A stretch of DNA of 64,000 nt from Membranipora membranacea (GCA_914767715.1 OU612068.1:7688001-7752000), one strand, 5' to 3'; numbered from the stretch's first letter, positions 21,680 through 35,495 are shown. The notes: generated from the letters alone by a model not told the origin. A program made the numbers and translations.

Positions 21680-24600
21680 ATGGACAGAGATAAAAATTCC
21701 TTTCCTGATGGAACACTAGAAGCTGATATCAGTAAGTAGAATAATAAATATTTCATCTCATAACCCTTGACATAAAGTCGTACAGGACTTTGTCTCAATA
21801 ACAATTCCTATGTTTTGCAGGCCATGTCAATCAGACAAAACATGATAGTTCTTCTGACATCTAAATAATAAAAAGTTCTGACAGCTATACCTCATTAAAA
21901 AACCATGCATAAAACTTGTCAAATCTAAGCTGGTTGCCGCTGGATCTGCATTGTCACATATAGCTTCTTCACAAAATAAAGCTAAAGCTGCATACTTGCA
22001 TACACTGCGTGTTAATTATGCTGGTTGTTTACCTGGTTCGGAAATCCCCTAAATTATAACTCTTCTGACTTGCTCTGCTAGGCTGATTCTTGCTCTGCTA
22101 GGCTGATTCTTGCTCTGCTTTTATCTGGACTTTACTAAATGATCACTCGATTGTTTTGTTTGGATGCCTAACTGAAGGTTTATTTGCAGTTATGAATTAT
22201 TGGATCCGGAGCACCTCCGGCAATGTTCAACTCCAGATATCTGAATGTACAATGAACTGGTCATGGCGGAGAAAATCATTGTATGCACCTCTTAGTTATT
22301 AAAAACCCATATTGCTATTAAAACTGTGAAAAAAAAGAGAATCGAGAGTGGACCTGATTGTCTCCTCTGGCTCTTCCTGTTGATATGTTTATGCTCATAC
22401 GCCTACTACTGGTAACATATTATAGTGTAATCAGAGACTATAGATAATTCATAGATACATCCATAGTCTCTGGTGTAATAAGTTAATAACATTGCCTTTA
22501 ACTCGCTTGGTGGCTGTTCTGTAAGAATATCAATCCTTAGATCAACAAAGAGAGCTCATTGCTCGGATACAAAATCTATAGCATCCCTCATTCCTCAACT
22601 TATTTCTATGAATTTTCAAGCTACGCTAAAGACTACTTCAATGGTGATGAAGCTGCATGGCTGATGCAATAGCAGTAATTGATTTATTATACCTCAGACA
22701 TAAATATTATGCCTTTCACCACAGCATTTTTTGTGCTTTTTGCAGTTTCCATGAATCAGTAAATTTATGTTTCCAACTCTTCCCTTTCAGGCAATGCTCG
22801 GATAACCCACTTATTACCATCTCGGGCCAATGATGCCGGTACATCAGAGAAGTTGACAGAGTGTTGGGACGCAGCCTGGTCTCCTGATGGTCAACTCTTC
22901 GGTTGGTCATGTGGGCGCAGACTTGTACAACTAGTCCCTACCGGCAAGCTCTCAAACGGCCTGTGAGTATAGGCAGCATTTAGTTCAGACCTGGTTTGGC
23001 CGCGTGACAAGGCAAAGGCAACCCTATATTGCCAAGCTAGGGCTAGGCTAGGTCTAAGCTAAGCTAGTATCTTTGAATATAGGTAAGAATGTTGCTATGA
23101 AAATCAGCCTTTGAATCAGGGACAACATTCTGTACATTGTTGTTTGAATGGCTCTTCATAAATCTACAATGCTTTCAAATATACTAGAATACTAGCAAGT
23201 ATTTATAAGCTTTGATACTAGTCATTGATACAGTAAAAGTAATGAATCGCATATATGGCTGTATGTACAGTACACACATTTGAAGCCTATAATGGTATTC
23301 CTGTTACAGGTTAGAAGACAATATGACGATAGACTGTCGACAGGTGGTGAGAGCAGTGGCCTTGACTGACTGTCAGAAGTTCCATGGTGAGGTGGAGGAT
23401 ACGATGTCATATAGAATGTTTCACTGGGAGAATCATGGCATGGTGCTAGCTGTCGGACTCAGAAACGGCAGAATTAGAATATACGATACAAGTTCTGGTA
23501 GGTTCTGATTGCTTAGATTATAGTTATTTATAACATAGTCTTTCATATCATCAATAACTATGATTAAGAATCAAACATATTGGATAACAGAATTGATTAT
23601 GAGTATATGAGCAGTGTATTGTTGTTGTATTGCTGTTAAACAACTGAGTTTCAATCACGTTTGATTGTGCTTTAGTCTATTCTAGGGTCACTGACATTCC
23701 CTCAGAGACTCATCGTTCCACTGTGTGTTGGTATGCTATTTGCCAGCTTGATTTTTGTCTACTAATTCTCTTCATTAGTGATTAAGTCTTGTTATTGTTC
23801 ATGGAATAGCAGGTTATCGATTACTTTCATCATTCTCCCTGCTTTCATTAATTGTGTTTCTGACTTCCCTAGTGATTACACACAAGCTGTTTTCCACATA
23901 GACAGTATTGGCAACATGCCAAGAAAGGTGCTACGCAGAAAGTAATATCCATAAATTACCATGAGGCTTTATATAACAACATGTGCTTCTACAAATGTTG
24001 TTGACTTCAGAATGATAGCCTTGGATCATATTACAATAGTGTAAACACATACTTCAGCCATGATTGTGGTCAGATCTAGATTGAGTAGCTGTCACTGCTA
24101 TTGGCACAAAAGCTGAGATTGACTCAAAACTAAGATAACCAAGACCAGAGCGATAGTGTACACTCTGTCTGTTAGGGTTATCTGTACAAAAGATGAAAAC
24201 ATGTTTTCTCATAAAAGTACATAGATGCTGACATGAGTTACAACATGGAAGCATGAGACTTTATCTCCCGCAAGAGGCAGAAATTAGTAATAGCGACTCT
24301 AGGTAACTGGGTAGCCTGTCTTTACAAGCTTTGTTGTGGGGGAGGGGAGGGGAGGCTAGTAACTGGGTAGACTGGAAATCAATTCTGGCGCACAATAAAT
24401 ATTACTTGTGATAAAGCTAAAGGGCATCATGTTCAATCAAATAAATCAATCATGAAGGTGTCACTGTAAGTTGGATCAAATTTTCCCACATTCCAGCCGT
24501 TCCCAACTCCAAATGCAGGCAAATTTCGGATCATACATGATCTGACAGTAAATTAGGCTAACAGCCCTCATACATCATATCATGTTTTTTGCATTTGTTT

Positions 24601-27600
24601 TGTAGGTAAGATACTATTGGAGCTGATCGACCACACAGACCAGGTTACCAAATTAAGCTTTGCTCCTGATCAGAGTCTAACCATGGCCTCCTGCTCCTGG
24701 GATGGAACTCTCAAGGTAAATAAGCTAACCAACTCAGCTCAGACTCCTTTTATTTTATTTTTTCCATATATATGCCGCACATTCGATGCTATCAACCTAT
24801 CACAGGATGGATATCAGAATTTTGGCAATAAACAAACTTCAGACCCTACAGAGCCAGCCAGTGGTCACTGCGACTCAACGTCAAATATTTGGGAGGTTTC
24901 AACTGTGAAAATAACTATCAGACATGATCCCCCATACAATATTAAAAAGTTTTAAAAAGCGATATATCACGTTTATAATAATCTTTATATAATCGTTTAT
25001 ATAACGATATATATAGATTTATCGTTTATAGTTTATCCCCATGTGTTATTAGGGCCTGCGTCATGATTACAGCATGGTCCATCATCTTTTGTGAGCATGA
25101 TCAGCAAGGCTGGACAGTTATTAGTTTTCTTATTGTACATAAGTACATAGGGAGTAATGGTGGACATGAGGGTAACACATGTACAAGCTTATGTAAAATA
25201 GTGAGAAATGAGGAATAGAAGAGAGTTAAATCACCTCTTCTATATTTCATTGACATCACACTTACGTAGACAAAACTTTGCCCTCCAGAATATTGCACTT
25301 ACTATTTTGAGTATGTCCGGAACATATTAGGAAACATTTCACTAATGAAATGATAAAGACTGCCAATAAAAGTATATAAAAAAACAAGTTGATTACTCAG
25401 CACAACTACAATTAGCCAATGGCAATGACTAGTAAAAAAACCATAAAACCAGGATGCAGTCTCAGACTGTATATCCTTATACTAAGTCAGGGATCTTATT
25501 GCTTCCTTATTGTTTGTTTAGTATTCGTAGTTGCTCTCTGAGATTTCGGCTTCATAATAAAACACATGAAACACAGCACTAATTACTATTACACATTCTT
25601 ACAAAATGATATCACTAGAAGGTCGTGAGCTCACTACCATAAAGTAGTGGAATCTTGGACTAGATATTGAGAGATGGGTTGTTGGCAATTGAGTGTAGCT
25701 CTGAGATGCTTCCAGAGTAAATTAGGCATATTGTTTTTATTTGTTGTATTATTTTCTTACCACTTTTGTCCTCCACTGTATATATCTTGTGTTAGATTGT
25801 ACCTAGTTTCCCCATATATTTACCTGGATGATTGTTTATTATAGTTCTGGGACTTATCCGACGATGGTAACATGTATAAATCATTCAAAGTGGGAGATTT
25901 TACAGACCAGAGAGGGATCACATATAAGCTTAGTTCTCTCGCCTGGTCTCCTGATGCAAAGAGAGTGGCTGTTGTTGGAACTTTTAAATCAGTAAGTCAG
26001 CATTGAAGCAGATAATTTTATAATGCCTTTATGAGTTTTGGACTAGACTTGAAGTGAAACAATGTGAATTAGAATCACGTTGATCTGATCTAATCTGGTC
26101 TGATCTGATCTGATCTGATCTGATCTGATCTGATCTGATCTGATCTGATCTGATCTGATCTGATCTGATCTTGATCTGATCGAGAATCCATCAAGTCTGG
26201 TCACAAACTTACACTGGCTAAGCTGTTCTGTTACATGTTGGTATTTGAACAGCTTATAGATGGCAGGGCAAATAATATTATGTAACAATGTCGGGTTTAG
26301 TGCAGGCACACAATCTGTATGATTTGACAGAATTTGCTACATGTGCGACTTTCGGAATAAATTTCAAGTGCTCCTTTCCATAATATGAGAGACAATGGAT
26401 AGTCTGCATGAACTGAAATCTGAAAAAAAAAGCATATTCTAGAAGACCAAGATGACTTTTTGCTATGGTGATGCATATATGCCATGACAAACTACCCTTG
26501 AGGACTTTAGTACCATAACGTTTGCTATCACCAATTTTCACTTGTATAAGTGGGAGTTTGTTTGATAGTATTGAGGTGGAGTTATGTTAGTTAACCATAA
26601 ATTACACCATCTCAAGCATGCTCGAGATGGCAAACTTTTCCTGTGGTGAATACTTAACTCCTTTACTAGGGTATGCTCAATGGAAACTCTCCATGGTTAA
26701 TTTAGAAAGACATTGGAGACTTCCATACAAAAGATTTTCCATTTCACTCAATAATTTGATTTAGATTCTCAACAAAGCTGTTATTCCTATCTCCAGGTGA
26801 TGTTATTCGATACTGTGAACAGAAAATTCCTACTGAAGTTCAATGGTCATTGTAATCATATAACGAGTTGTGATTTTGCAACCGACGGGGTGCTGCTTGT
26901 TACAGCTTCGGTCGATACGACGGCCATCGTGTGGAATTCTTATAATGGAACTATGATGTTCAAACTGGGGTAAGTATCGAGTGGTACAGTCACCAGTGAT
27001 TTGTCTTGCTTAAAACCTATTCAGCTAAGATTAATAAAGGTGTAATGAATAATCACGATTTCCTTCCCATGGAATTCTCCACGCCACAGATGCATGACTG
27101 GTTTCAAATTTTCTTATGGAAATTTATTAATTGCGAATAAGATTTAGATTAAGATTAGCCAGTGAAAGGAGAAATTAATCTACCTTTTTGCCCATTAGTT
27201 ATTTAGATTCTTTAAGTGTATCATAAGATTTGTGCCAGAATCCGCATGGTCAAGTGCTGGTTGTATTGTTGACCTACAGATGTAGCTTTCTCACGCAGAC
27301 CAGTGGCTACATCAGTATGCATCTTAGAATGAGACTCAGGAGCACGAGGAAGGCAAAGATTATAGATACATTGTAATACATGATAATACATTATTTATAA
27401 ATCAATCGAGAAGGGCTGTTATAAAACTGCCTGTTTGGAACATTAACATAAACATTTAAATAATCTATTTATATGTTGATGGTTGCGAAGAAATGTTAGC
27501 AATTCGCCAGGATTATATCGGTCAAACAAAATGTTAGCCAAGGGGTTAGTTCCAATATAGATAAGAGCAAACGTTTTTACTACCAAAATTTATATGTTTA

Positions 27601-29072
27601 ACTGGATTGTTCCATGGGCCTGTCATATAGCTGCTTTTTATTCTCGCCACCAGGCACCAGTTTCCAGCGCCCTCCGAGTGGTTTCCAGGTGAAGATGATA
27701 CCAAAGTCAGCAGTTGCCGATTCCGAGGAGATGGTCTTGAGATTGTCACTGTGGCTGATGACGGGTAGGTCAATAACCTATATGACCTTTGAAGCTTTGT
27801 TTACTTAGTTATTTAACTAAGCAGGGTGAGGCTGATAACAGCTAAAAATATCGGTCAGGGTATACATACAATGGTTTATTAGCATAGACCTATGTAAATC
27901 TAGCTTTGGTCATAACTCTCTCCTAGAAGCCTTTAAAAAATCCTGACCGATGGTTTATTTACTTAGATCTATTCATAATGAATAAATTATTTTATTCTTT
28001 TTTATGCTCTGGCCCCCAACTCTGGTGGAACTCTGACCCTTGTCATATCTTTCATCCAGTTTTAATAGTTTCTAACATAGATAGCTTTTCTCTAAGACCG
28101 TTCGTTTCCGTTATGTATATTTGCCATCTTTCTCTGTCAGTTCATCCATAGCTCCAATGTTAGAAGCCTCACAATGTTGATCTGGCTTGCTGAGGGTGTG
28201 TAGGGGAGTGCCTGTCATCATCCAATAGAATTGAGAAGTTTTATAACAGTCGCATATTTTGACTTTTTGGTGTTGGTAAACAGTACTAAGTATGATATAT
28301 TTTATTGGCCTGTCACTTCATCAAGTGGCTCATACCTTATTATGTTATATGGACCATTACGTCTTATGACTTACTGTGTCACTTTTATTTGACAGTTATG
28401 TGAGGTTCTGGGATTTGACACAGCCAGAGTTTCCTGTCTCAGTATGTAGCGTAGAAGATCCGTTATGCTGTTCTGTTAAACCTGGAGGAGAGCTTGTAGC
28501 TGTTGGGTAAGTTTTGGCTTGAGTCTGGATATTAGCTTGTTTACAAAATAACTTGCCAAAATGATAATGACATTGTATTGTGTTGGGCCAGTTGTTATAA
28601 AAGTACATCCAGCTTCAAAGTAGGAAAACTGATGACTGAAACTGACCATAGAATTACTGTGTAGTAATATGACAATAACAATGCACAACTAGGCTAGTAA
28701 GTACTTTTCAACTGTATATTCCGCTCAGAGAACCGCTGGATAAAACATGACTGAATAAAACATAACACCAATATCTATCGCAGTAACTAAGGCTTGCAAA
28801 AAACACAATGCACAGCAAATAGTATTATATTACATATCACATAATAGTTTGTAGCATCAGTTACTTGTTCTGGTTGCAGGAATCAAGTTGGCAGTGTTAC
28901 AATGGCAGCATCAGCAAGCAACCCACAGTCACTATCTCACATGTGTAGGATTAAAACTAACTTTAGCTTGCTCGGTCAGAATAATAATGTCGGTGAGAAC
29001 AATAATGTAGACCATCTAGCGATACCCTCCACCCTAAAAATGTTCCTCAAATATGAGAATATGCAACTATGA
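21680..29072 (+). CDS. WSB1-like: WD40 repeat and SOCS-box protein, WSB1/WSB2 type
   Basis: Nine exons join in frame to 418 residues: 21680-21731, 22791-22962, 23310-23497, 24606-24715, 25845-25991, 26797-26969, 27654-27764, 28396-28506 and 28880-29072. WSB proteins are substrate receptors of cullin-5/elongin-BC ubiquitin ligases. WD-type blades are visible: AAWSPDGQLFGWSCG, VGLRNGRIRIYD, DHTDQVTKLSFAPD, LSSLAWSPDAKRVAVVG, SVDTTAIVWN and YVRFWDL. The last about 45 residues form a SOCS box: SLSHMCRIKTNF as the elongin-binding part and AIPSTLKMFLKY as the cullin-5 part. Length matches human WSB1 (421). The first ATG gives this length. The frame is open upstream to an acceptor at 21637, so a slightly longer amino end is possible. 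Closest to WSB1/2 by the C-terminal motif; I cannot tell which. Confidence 0.93.
22070..22117. repeat. Short tandem repeat, 20-bp unit
   Basis: The unit TTGCTCTGCTAGGCTGATTC is present about two and a half times in the first WSB intron. Confidence 0.7.
22432..22472. mobile_element. 41-bp mini-insertion, same family as 5142-5173, 7-bp target duplication
   Basis: Starts CAGAGACTATAGAT and ends with the reverse complement of CAGAGACTATGGAT (13 of 14 matching). Flanked by the direct repeat GTGTAAT at 22425-22431 and 22473-22479. It lies in the first intron of the WSB gene. Confidence 0.8.
24312..24358. mobile_element. 47-bp mini-element, TAGCCTGTC family, 9-bp target duplication
   Basis: Begins TAGCCTGTCTTTACAAGC and ends AGGCTA. 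Flanked by the perfect direct repeat GTAACTGGG (24303-24311 and 24359-24367). The right arm is G-rich and degenerate. It lies in the WSB intron between exons 3 and 4. Nine-base duplications are typical of Mutator-like transposition. Confidence 0.8.
26080..26181. repeat. TGATC pentanucleotide microsatellite
   Basis: About 18-20 units of TGATC with a few variants at the ends, in a WSB intron. On the minus strand it produces a spurious open frame. Confidence 0.95.
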
Positions 29073-30229
29073 GGTCGGTTATCTTATGAGCTGCAGACGT
29101 ACCGCTGTATATTCGAGATCAGAATCAGGGTGAAATGCGACTCGCTTCCTTTTAGACTTATCTATATATTTGCTTCTATACCCGTTTCTTTTGCTAAAAA
29201 ATGTAAATAATTGCCTAATATTTAGCATTATGTGGATGTCAACAATGACAACACCACAGAGCAACCATATGGATATAACATTACCCTGTACAATACGCTG
29301 GTAGGATCGTTCTTGTTTATGAAATTTACCAAATGCGTTCAGGCCTGCACGTATTGGGGCATGTATACAGTATTTATTGAGTCATCGGCATTTTAATTAA
29401 TATGTTTGATTATTAATTGAGAATGCTTCACGGTATAAGGAGGACTACCTTATCCCTTGTGTCCTTATTATTCTTAGTATTCTTTTCTCTCGTTAACTCA
29501 TATGGCAGCTCTTCAACCAAATTTAATTTGCTGATTTTTCTTCTTTTACTGGAATTTTGCAGCTAAGCTAATTTACTCTCTCTTTTTGACACAAAGTTGT
29601 ATCCAGACACATTTAACTGAACTAGTATTTTCTGGATCTAACATAGTAGATACTTGCATTCTTCTAATAGTAAACCAAGATGTGGAATGCGATCTTTGAA
29701 CTTGTTTTCATTCGCATGGCTATACTAAGAAAGCTCATTGGCTGTCAGTATGATATCATAATGTACCTCTGTATGTGTTTTGTACTATTGTGCTATATCA
29801 GTAACATATGTTGATTGTCAACATTACTTCTCAGTATTCTTATCATACCTTTGACTTGGATATGATAGCATGTCTGCCTGCCCTTAGTAGCGTTTGGCCT
29901 CCCAAACACTAATAGGGGCTGGCTGTGAGAGAGCCTTGCACATCCTCATTGTTTTGTCAGTTTTTTGCCTAACTGTTCTCTTGTAATGCGGGTATCTTCA
30001 TGATTCTCACTTGTACAAATAAAGCTAGAAAAAATTGCAGACAACACGAAATCCTTATTTCTCATAGCTTATTTATCTTTCCAGTTAATTTTCCAGCTGT
30101 TGGACAGTCTTTTATAAATTTTAATTTGGCATATCGGACAACAACCAGCAGGCTTGACCTTGAAACAGCTCTATTTGATATCGGTTAAATTTGTATTGTG
30201 AATGATGAAGTAGGTTAAGGTTGAGCTGA
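29073..30229. other. Downstream flank of the WSB gene
   Basis: AT-rich sequence holding the WSB 3' untranslated region. No recognisable gene, tRNA or repeat was found. Confidence 0.4.
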
Positions 30230-31154
30230 CACTTGAATTTGGCAGGGGTTCGTATTGTGGTTAAACCAGAAACTATTGATAATGCCCATATTCCCTGAAC
30301 TTTCTGGAATTACTGGCACAGATGCTGTTTTATAAATTGACATATGAGAATTATATTGGTGCAGAAATAGCCCACTGCGTATGTCTTCATTTTTAGTGTT
30401 TGCGTAAGCAAATGAAGTGTTGCATGGTGGGTATTCCACCTGAACTACAATACAGTCAAAGATCATAAATACTCATAGTCATTGATACAGTTTATCTAAG
30501 TAAGATGCCCTCCTAGAGCAGACGGAGAGCCCTTGTACATGGACAAACCGCAGCCAAATTAAAAGCAGATAAACTGGATTCATCTTGATTATATATCATT
30601 CAAAGTTTATATAGCACTTGAATTTGGCAGGGGTTCGTATTGTGGTTAAACCAGAAACTATTGATAATACCTGTATTTCCTGAACTCTCTGGAATTACTG
30701 GCAGGATGCTGTTTTATAAATTGACATATGAGAATTTCATTGGTGTAGAAATAGCCCACTGCGTATATCTTCATTTTTAGTGTTTGCGTAAGCAAATGAA
30801 GTGTTGCATGGTGGGTATTCCACCTGAACTACAATACAGTTTGCTGCAGAGGTTTGTATCCATGACAAAAAGAGGGAAGCATGTTATGGCCTATGGGTCA
30901 CAGAAAACTTGCTTATGGCTATGTATCAGGCAGTTATCCTTGGAATAGTGATGAGGATGTGTGTTGATTTGATACATCAGCTAACAATATTTGTTGCATG
31001 TAAGAATTCTGCTTGTTGATAGATTAAATGTAAGCTGCTTTATCTAAGTAAGATGCCCTCCTAGAGCAGACGGAGAGTCCTTGTACATGGACAAACCGCA
31101 GCCTAATTAAAAGCAGATAAACTGGATTCATCTTGATTATATATCGTTCAAAGT
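30230..31154. repeat. Imperfect tandem duplication with a second-copy insertion
   Basis: Block A (30230-30455) recurs at 30615-30839, and block B (30491-30607) recurs at 31039-31154, in order A-B-A'-B'. The blocks are highly similar. The A'-B' junction carries about 200 bp (30840-31038) in place of the 35-bp junction in A-B. No open frame is conserved between copies. It lies about 1.2 kb downstream of the WSB stop codon. Confidence 0.85.
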
Positions 31155-34100
31155 GGTACACATAGACGCAAGTTTGTCTATGATGGTACATGTCTTAATA
31201 ACAATACATCTGCCAAGTTCATCTCTCATTTTGTATATAGGATGACCATAGGAGAGGTAGACCTCTTTATACACCGATACCGGTGGTCATAATCATAGTA
31301 GATATAGGAACATGCCTCCATTCATTTTAACATAATTTTTGTGAGCCTAAAGTCCTTCTGGGCCTGACACATAACTATTGCCTGTGCAGAATATTACCTA
31401 GGTGAATATGCGGTAAATATAGATAAACATGAGACTGACTGAAAATGCAGCCTTGAAACTTTACGCTGTTTCACAGAATGTACATGGCAATGCATTTTGC
31501 AGAGGAAAACACCACTATATATGCGCGTATAACTACGACCATCTGCTGTTCATCCGGAGAAGCTAACTCAGCTCCACTGTAGAACACTGGCCTTTCAGAG
31601 ATCATATGTGCCAGATACCGTAGTGCTATGAAACTGCCTCCCTACCAGTCTGACATCTGTGGTCACTGTGTATGCATTTAGACCAGGTGCAACTGGCGCC
31701 CTTGTCGGTGCATTCTAAGATAGATCTATGCTCTTCTCTTTACTCCAGCACCAAGCACCCTCACACCTGTATTACTAAACTTAGACGCACAAGCACAGAC
31801 GAGTGTAGATGAGACCACAAATGTCTTTTGCTCACAGATCGACGTAAGAAAACGTAAGCGTTCAACATTTGTCAAGAGGAGACAATTCAGAATTATGTAT
31901 TGTATTTTATTGCCCATTATCTATTATTACAAATGTAAGAGATGACTATTTAATCTTCTTCATTTTGTTTTGTATTTTCAAGTCTTATTGACACCGAGCG
32001 AAGTTCACAGCAGGTAATTCCCAGAACAGGCCTTCCACCGCTGAGGCACTCGAGCACTGCGCAAGACCTATGTCAACTATGAACAAACGAGACTTTGTCC
32101 TATGACCTGTAAAGAAAAGAAGCTCAACAATTTTACTTCAATTAAGTCTGCTGTACAAGAATGGTGTGGTAGTGGTATGCTTCGTCATTGTAAATTCATT
32201 AGTATGGGATTGGTGTAGTCGTATCTGCTGTCTTTGTACCCGACCAATCAACAGCATCAGACACTTGATACTTGATTTTCAGGCAGCATAGTCAGCATAC
32301 CATATCCATTAGTTGCGAGGGTTAATGCAGAAATATGTTTGAATAATGTCCCTGTACCGAATCTGGTTGATCTTGATCATTTTGACAATGTAAAAGCTGT
32401 TTTGAGTCTTCATGCCTGCACATCACAGAGAAGATCTGGGATTGTGTATGCCGTGGCATCAGAGAGAATGGTGGTATGGTGTCATTCAAGTTAGATGCCT
32501 TAGGTCAATATGTTAATGTTATTTAGTGCTCATCCAAGATAATGATTTATCTAAAAATTTTAAAATGACGAAACTATTTAACATTCATTTTGTATTTGGC
32601 ATGGACTATATTAACACAGAATCCTTACTCTGTGTTATTAATCCAATAGAAAAGCCTAGTACTAGGAACTATGCCACCTGGACCTGAGATGTATGTTTCA
32701 TTTAGACCCTGCTGAATCACTGTATCATAAGTCCATGAACTTTGGCCTCAGTGCTTCTACATTTTCATAGTGAGCTGCGCGGGCAGCCTAAGATGCTTTG
32801 CTAGGTTTTTAGGTTTATATTTCTAATTTCATAATTTTAAAAGCTGAGTGAAATCAGATAAAAATTGAGTTGTCTGCCCATATTTATACAAGAGACGGCT
32901 GTTACTGATCCTCTCATCCCTTGCTGATAGGCAGCAGAGAGTAAAAGTACATGCTGCGTTAGATAAATTGTTGCCAATGCTGGAGGAGTTTGGATTGAAT
33001 GAAGGTGGTCTGTGCAATCTAGTATATAATCTCAATGACTGCTTTTTTTTTATCATAAAGGGGGCTTAGTTTATAGGCTTGTAGGCTTATAGATAGATGC
33101 AAGTAAAGATATAGATATATAGATGTTATCAATGTAAAGATATAGATTTATAGATTTCTTAATGTATTGCTATATTGAATATTAGTCAAATTCTAATAGC
33201 CATCATATATTACTTTGGAGTTGCCCCACCATACATAAATGAAGGCAACTCCCTCCTATTTTTACATGTAGTTGGAATACAAAGGTATAAATAATATGAC
33301 TCAGCCAGAAACCAGTCAGTCATATAACGCCAACCAGATAGTGCAGACTACTATCATATTTCGTACTGAGGAATCATATTATACCTTTGTACCAACTACA
33401 TATATATATATACATCGTTACATACTATGGATCCAAACAAATCAACCAAAAACTTGTAGGACGCTACAACAAAAACAGAAAATAAAAACCGACAGAAAAA
33501 GCAAAAGAAAAAAAGGAAGAAGGCAAGAATGGGAAAGGGACTCTACTTATAACTGCTTACTGTACAACATGTATACTCATGAGGACAGCTAGATTACTCA
33601 TATGAGGATTATATTACTTGTAGAGTCACCCAGAAGGCTGGCGGCTAGTAGAGAGGACAATCCACTGATAGCTCTGTACTGAGAAGATCTTGCTTGAGCA
33701 AGTCAGACATTTGTAACAGTGATTTGAGGTGAGCCTGTTCTATCATTTGTATTGAGTTTAGTTGTATCGGTTATTCTAAAACCCCTTAGTTTCAGATATA
33801 ACAGTATCTCTAAAGTGCTGTCAGTGCTGTGTGTCTCCTGTGCTCTCTTTGCGTGTGTATGGTCGTTGTGTAGCAAAGCAAACATTCAGATATGTTTACA
33901 ATCTAATGAGTTTTCCCCAGGTTTTTGGAATTTTGTGTTGTTAATTTAAAGGATTTTATGGCATTCATTAGTCCAAAAGCCACATGCCATCGCAGCGCGC
34001 TTAAGTTTATAGATTGGGATTCTTAATTTATAGATATTATAGACAGTCCTGTGTGGGGGGAGCCCCATAAAGAAATATAAATTTTAGGACTGCAAGTTTA

Positions 34101-34364
34101 CCTTTATTTTGGCAGTTTAGATTAACCATACAACAAACTCATATTGAAATTGGCTCGAATCTAGGTTAAGTTTTTTATGAGATTGTGCCTGTTACAGAGT
34201 AACAAAACATAATAGATCCAAATTGATTGTTGTGTTCATGAGTCTAAAAATCTTAACGGTTCTGGTAGAATTTTAAATACTGTGAAAACATCCTAAAAAA
34301 TTAACAATCACCTGTTGGTTTTCACCAAGCGATATGTTCACGCCATTAATTCTGTCACTTTCAT
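31155..34364. other. Region without a confirmed gene; two exon-like open stretches
   Basis: An open stretch from an acceptor (TTTTCAG ending 32282) runs 32283-32484 on the plus strand and looks protein-like (residues such as VPNLVDLDHFDNV and GIVYAVASERMVVWC). A second open stretch at about 32873-33066 (plus) reads RRLLLILSSLADRQQ then VHAALDKLLPMLEEFGL. They are not joinable by a clear splice, and stretches this long occur by chance in such DNA. 33070-33170 holds short direct repeats of a TATAGAT motif. Confidence 0.25.
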
Positions 34365-35440
34365 TCATTTGCCTATCCAATGATGGTTAACTTTAAACTT
34401 CCGCCTGTTGAACGTTTTGTTGCTTTTGTCTTTAGGATGTGATCCTTTACCTGTATGGCGTATCTTATTCCCTTCTTTTTCAACAGTAATCACAGTAGGA
34501 GGTGTCTGAGGAGTAGGAGGCGGCTCAGTTGGTTAGAGCGCTGGTCCTTCATCATGCAAGTGATAAAGGTCGTGGGTTCGAGTCCTACTGCAGTCCATCG
34601 ACTACTGGGGTTTGGCTGGCCCCCAGGTGTGCTCCGACCTGCCTGCATACTGAGAGCAAACTGGCGCAGACATTGCGGCCTAGCCTTTAAGGCAACTAAG
34701 TTTCGGTGCCCATGTTTCCGGATGTGGCGAGTGATATGACATCCGATTTAGATCAACCATTTTAAAAACTTATCACTGATCTGTTTGGACACATCTGGAT
34801 GAGTTCTTGTACGATCAGTGTTACTGCAGTTGCAACTGCAGTATGGGATGAGTACGGGTTTTGAAGTTATACGGAGTGGAGAATGACGGATGAACGTTTA
34901 GGTCTTTATTGGTGTATTGGCATCGTAAAACTGTAATAAAGATTGTGCTTATAAAGTTTTTGGTCTTAGAGACAATCGGTGCGATCAATTGGAAGAAAAA
35001 TAAACATGAAATGTAAATGCAAATTGCATCAAAAACATAAGGCAAATTACATCAAAACATACAAACCAAAAAGACTTTGTGTTTACCTCAGTGCTCCTTA
35101 TGGATATTACATCCTTCATTTACTCTATTGCTGATAATAATATAATGACAAAGATGTTCACTCATCTGTCAGCAAACCCGCACTGAAAGGCAATTATAAT
35201 TAACAACGCCGGGCCCTGCACTACACTCAGCTATCACAACAAGACAATGGCTCGCGTCACAAATAGCAATTACTAGCTAGCCCCCAGACCAGATCCAGGA
35301 TTGGGGCGCCAATAAATCCCCGCACTGACCCGCAGTCACAATCAGCGATACGGTTCGGTATTACAACGCTGAGGCTGACAGCTAGTAGTGTGCTCAGCAG
35401 ATAAAGAGTATGCATCACTGCCGTGTCTAGAAGCATTCAT
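34365..35440 (-). pseudogene. Broken copy of the 61.4-kb secreted-protein gene
   Basis: Matches the intact frame at 61394-61849 in pieces. The signal-peptide part is at about 35345-35440, a middle scrap at about 34755-34815, and the C-terminal part at 34365-34500. A tRNA-derived SINE (34509-34762) splits the C-terminal part, an internal segment is deleted, and about 520 bp of unrelated sequence (34816-35340) separates the signal-peptide part. The C-terminus reads RRKFKVNHHWIGK then stop, against RRKFNVYHHGIGK in the intact copy. Flanking DNA is also duplicated (about 34085-34364 matching 60520-61390), so this is a segmental duplication and not a retrocopy. Confidence 0.75.
34509..34762 (+). 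mobile_element. tRNA-derived SINE, copy 1
   Basis: The head carries an A box (GGCTCAGTTGGTTAGAGCG) and a B box (GGTTCGAGTCC), followed by a tRNA-unrelated body and an end near ATTTTAA. The same body occurs at 36470 and 42375. The paralogous intact locus near 61525 lacks it, giving the empty site. Confidence 0.85.
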
Positions 35441-35495
35441 ATCTGTGTGACTGAAAATACTTTGTGGCACAAGGAGTTATACTGGCACGAGAGAA

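Noticed and set aside
26043-26309. Open frame with repeated Ser-Asp-Gln-Ile-Arg
   Set aside because: Product of the TGATC microsatellite in a WSB intron.
34514-34595. Possible functional tRNA gene
   Set aside because: A and B boxes are present, but no complete acceptor stem or anticodon arm forms, and the sequence continues into a repeated SINE body.
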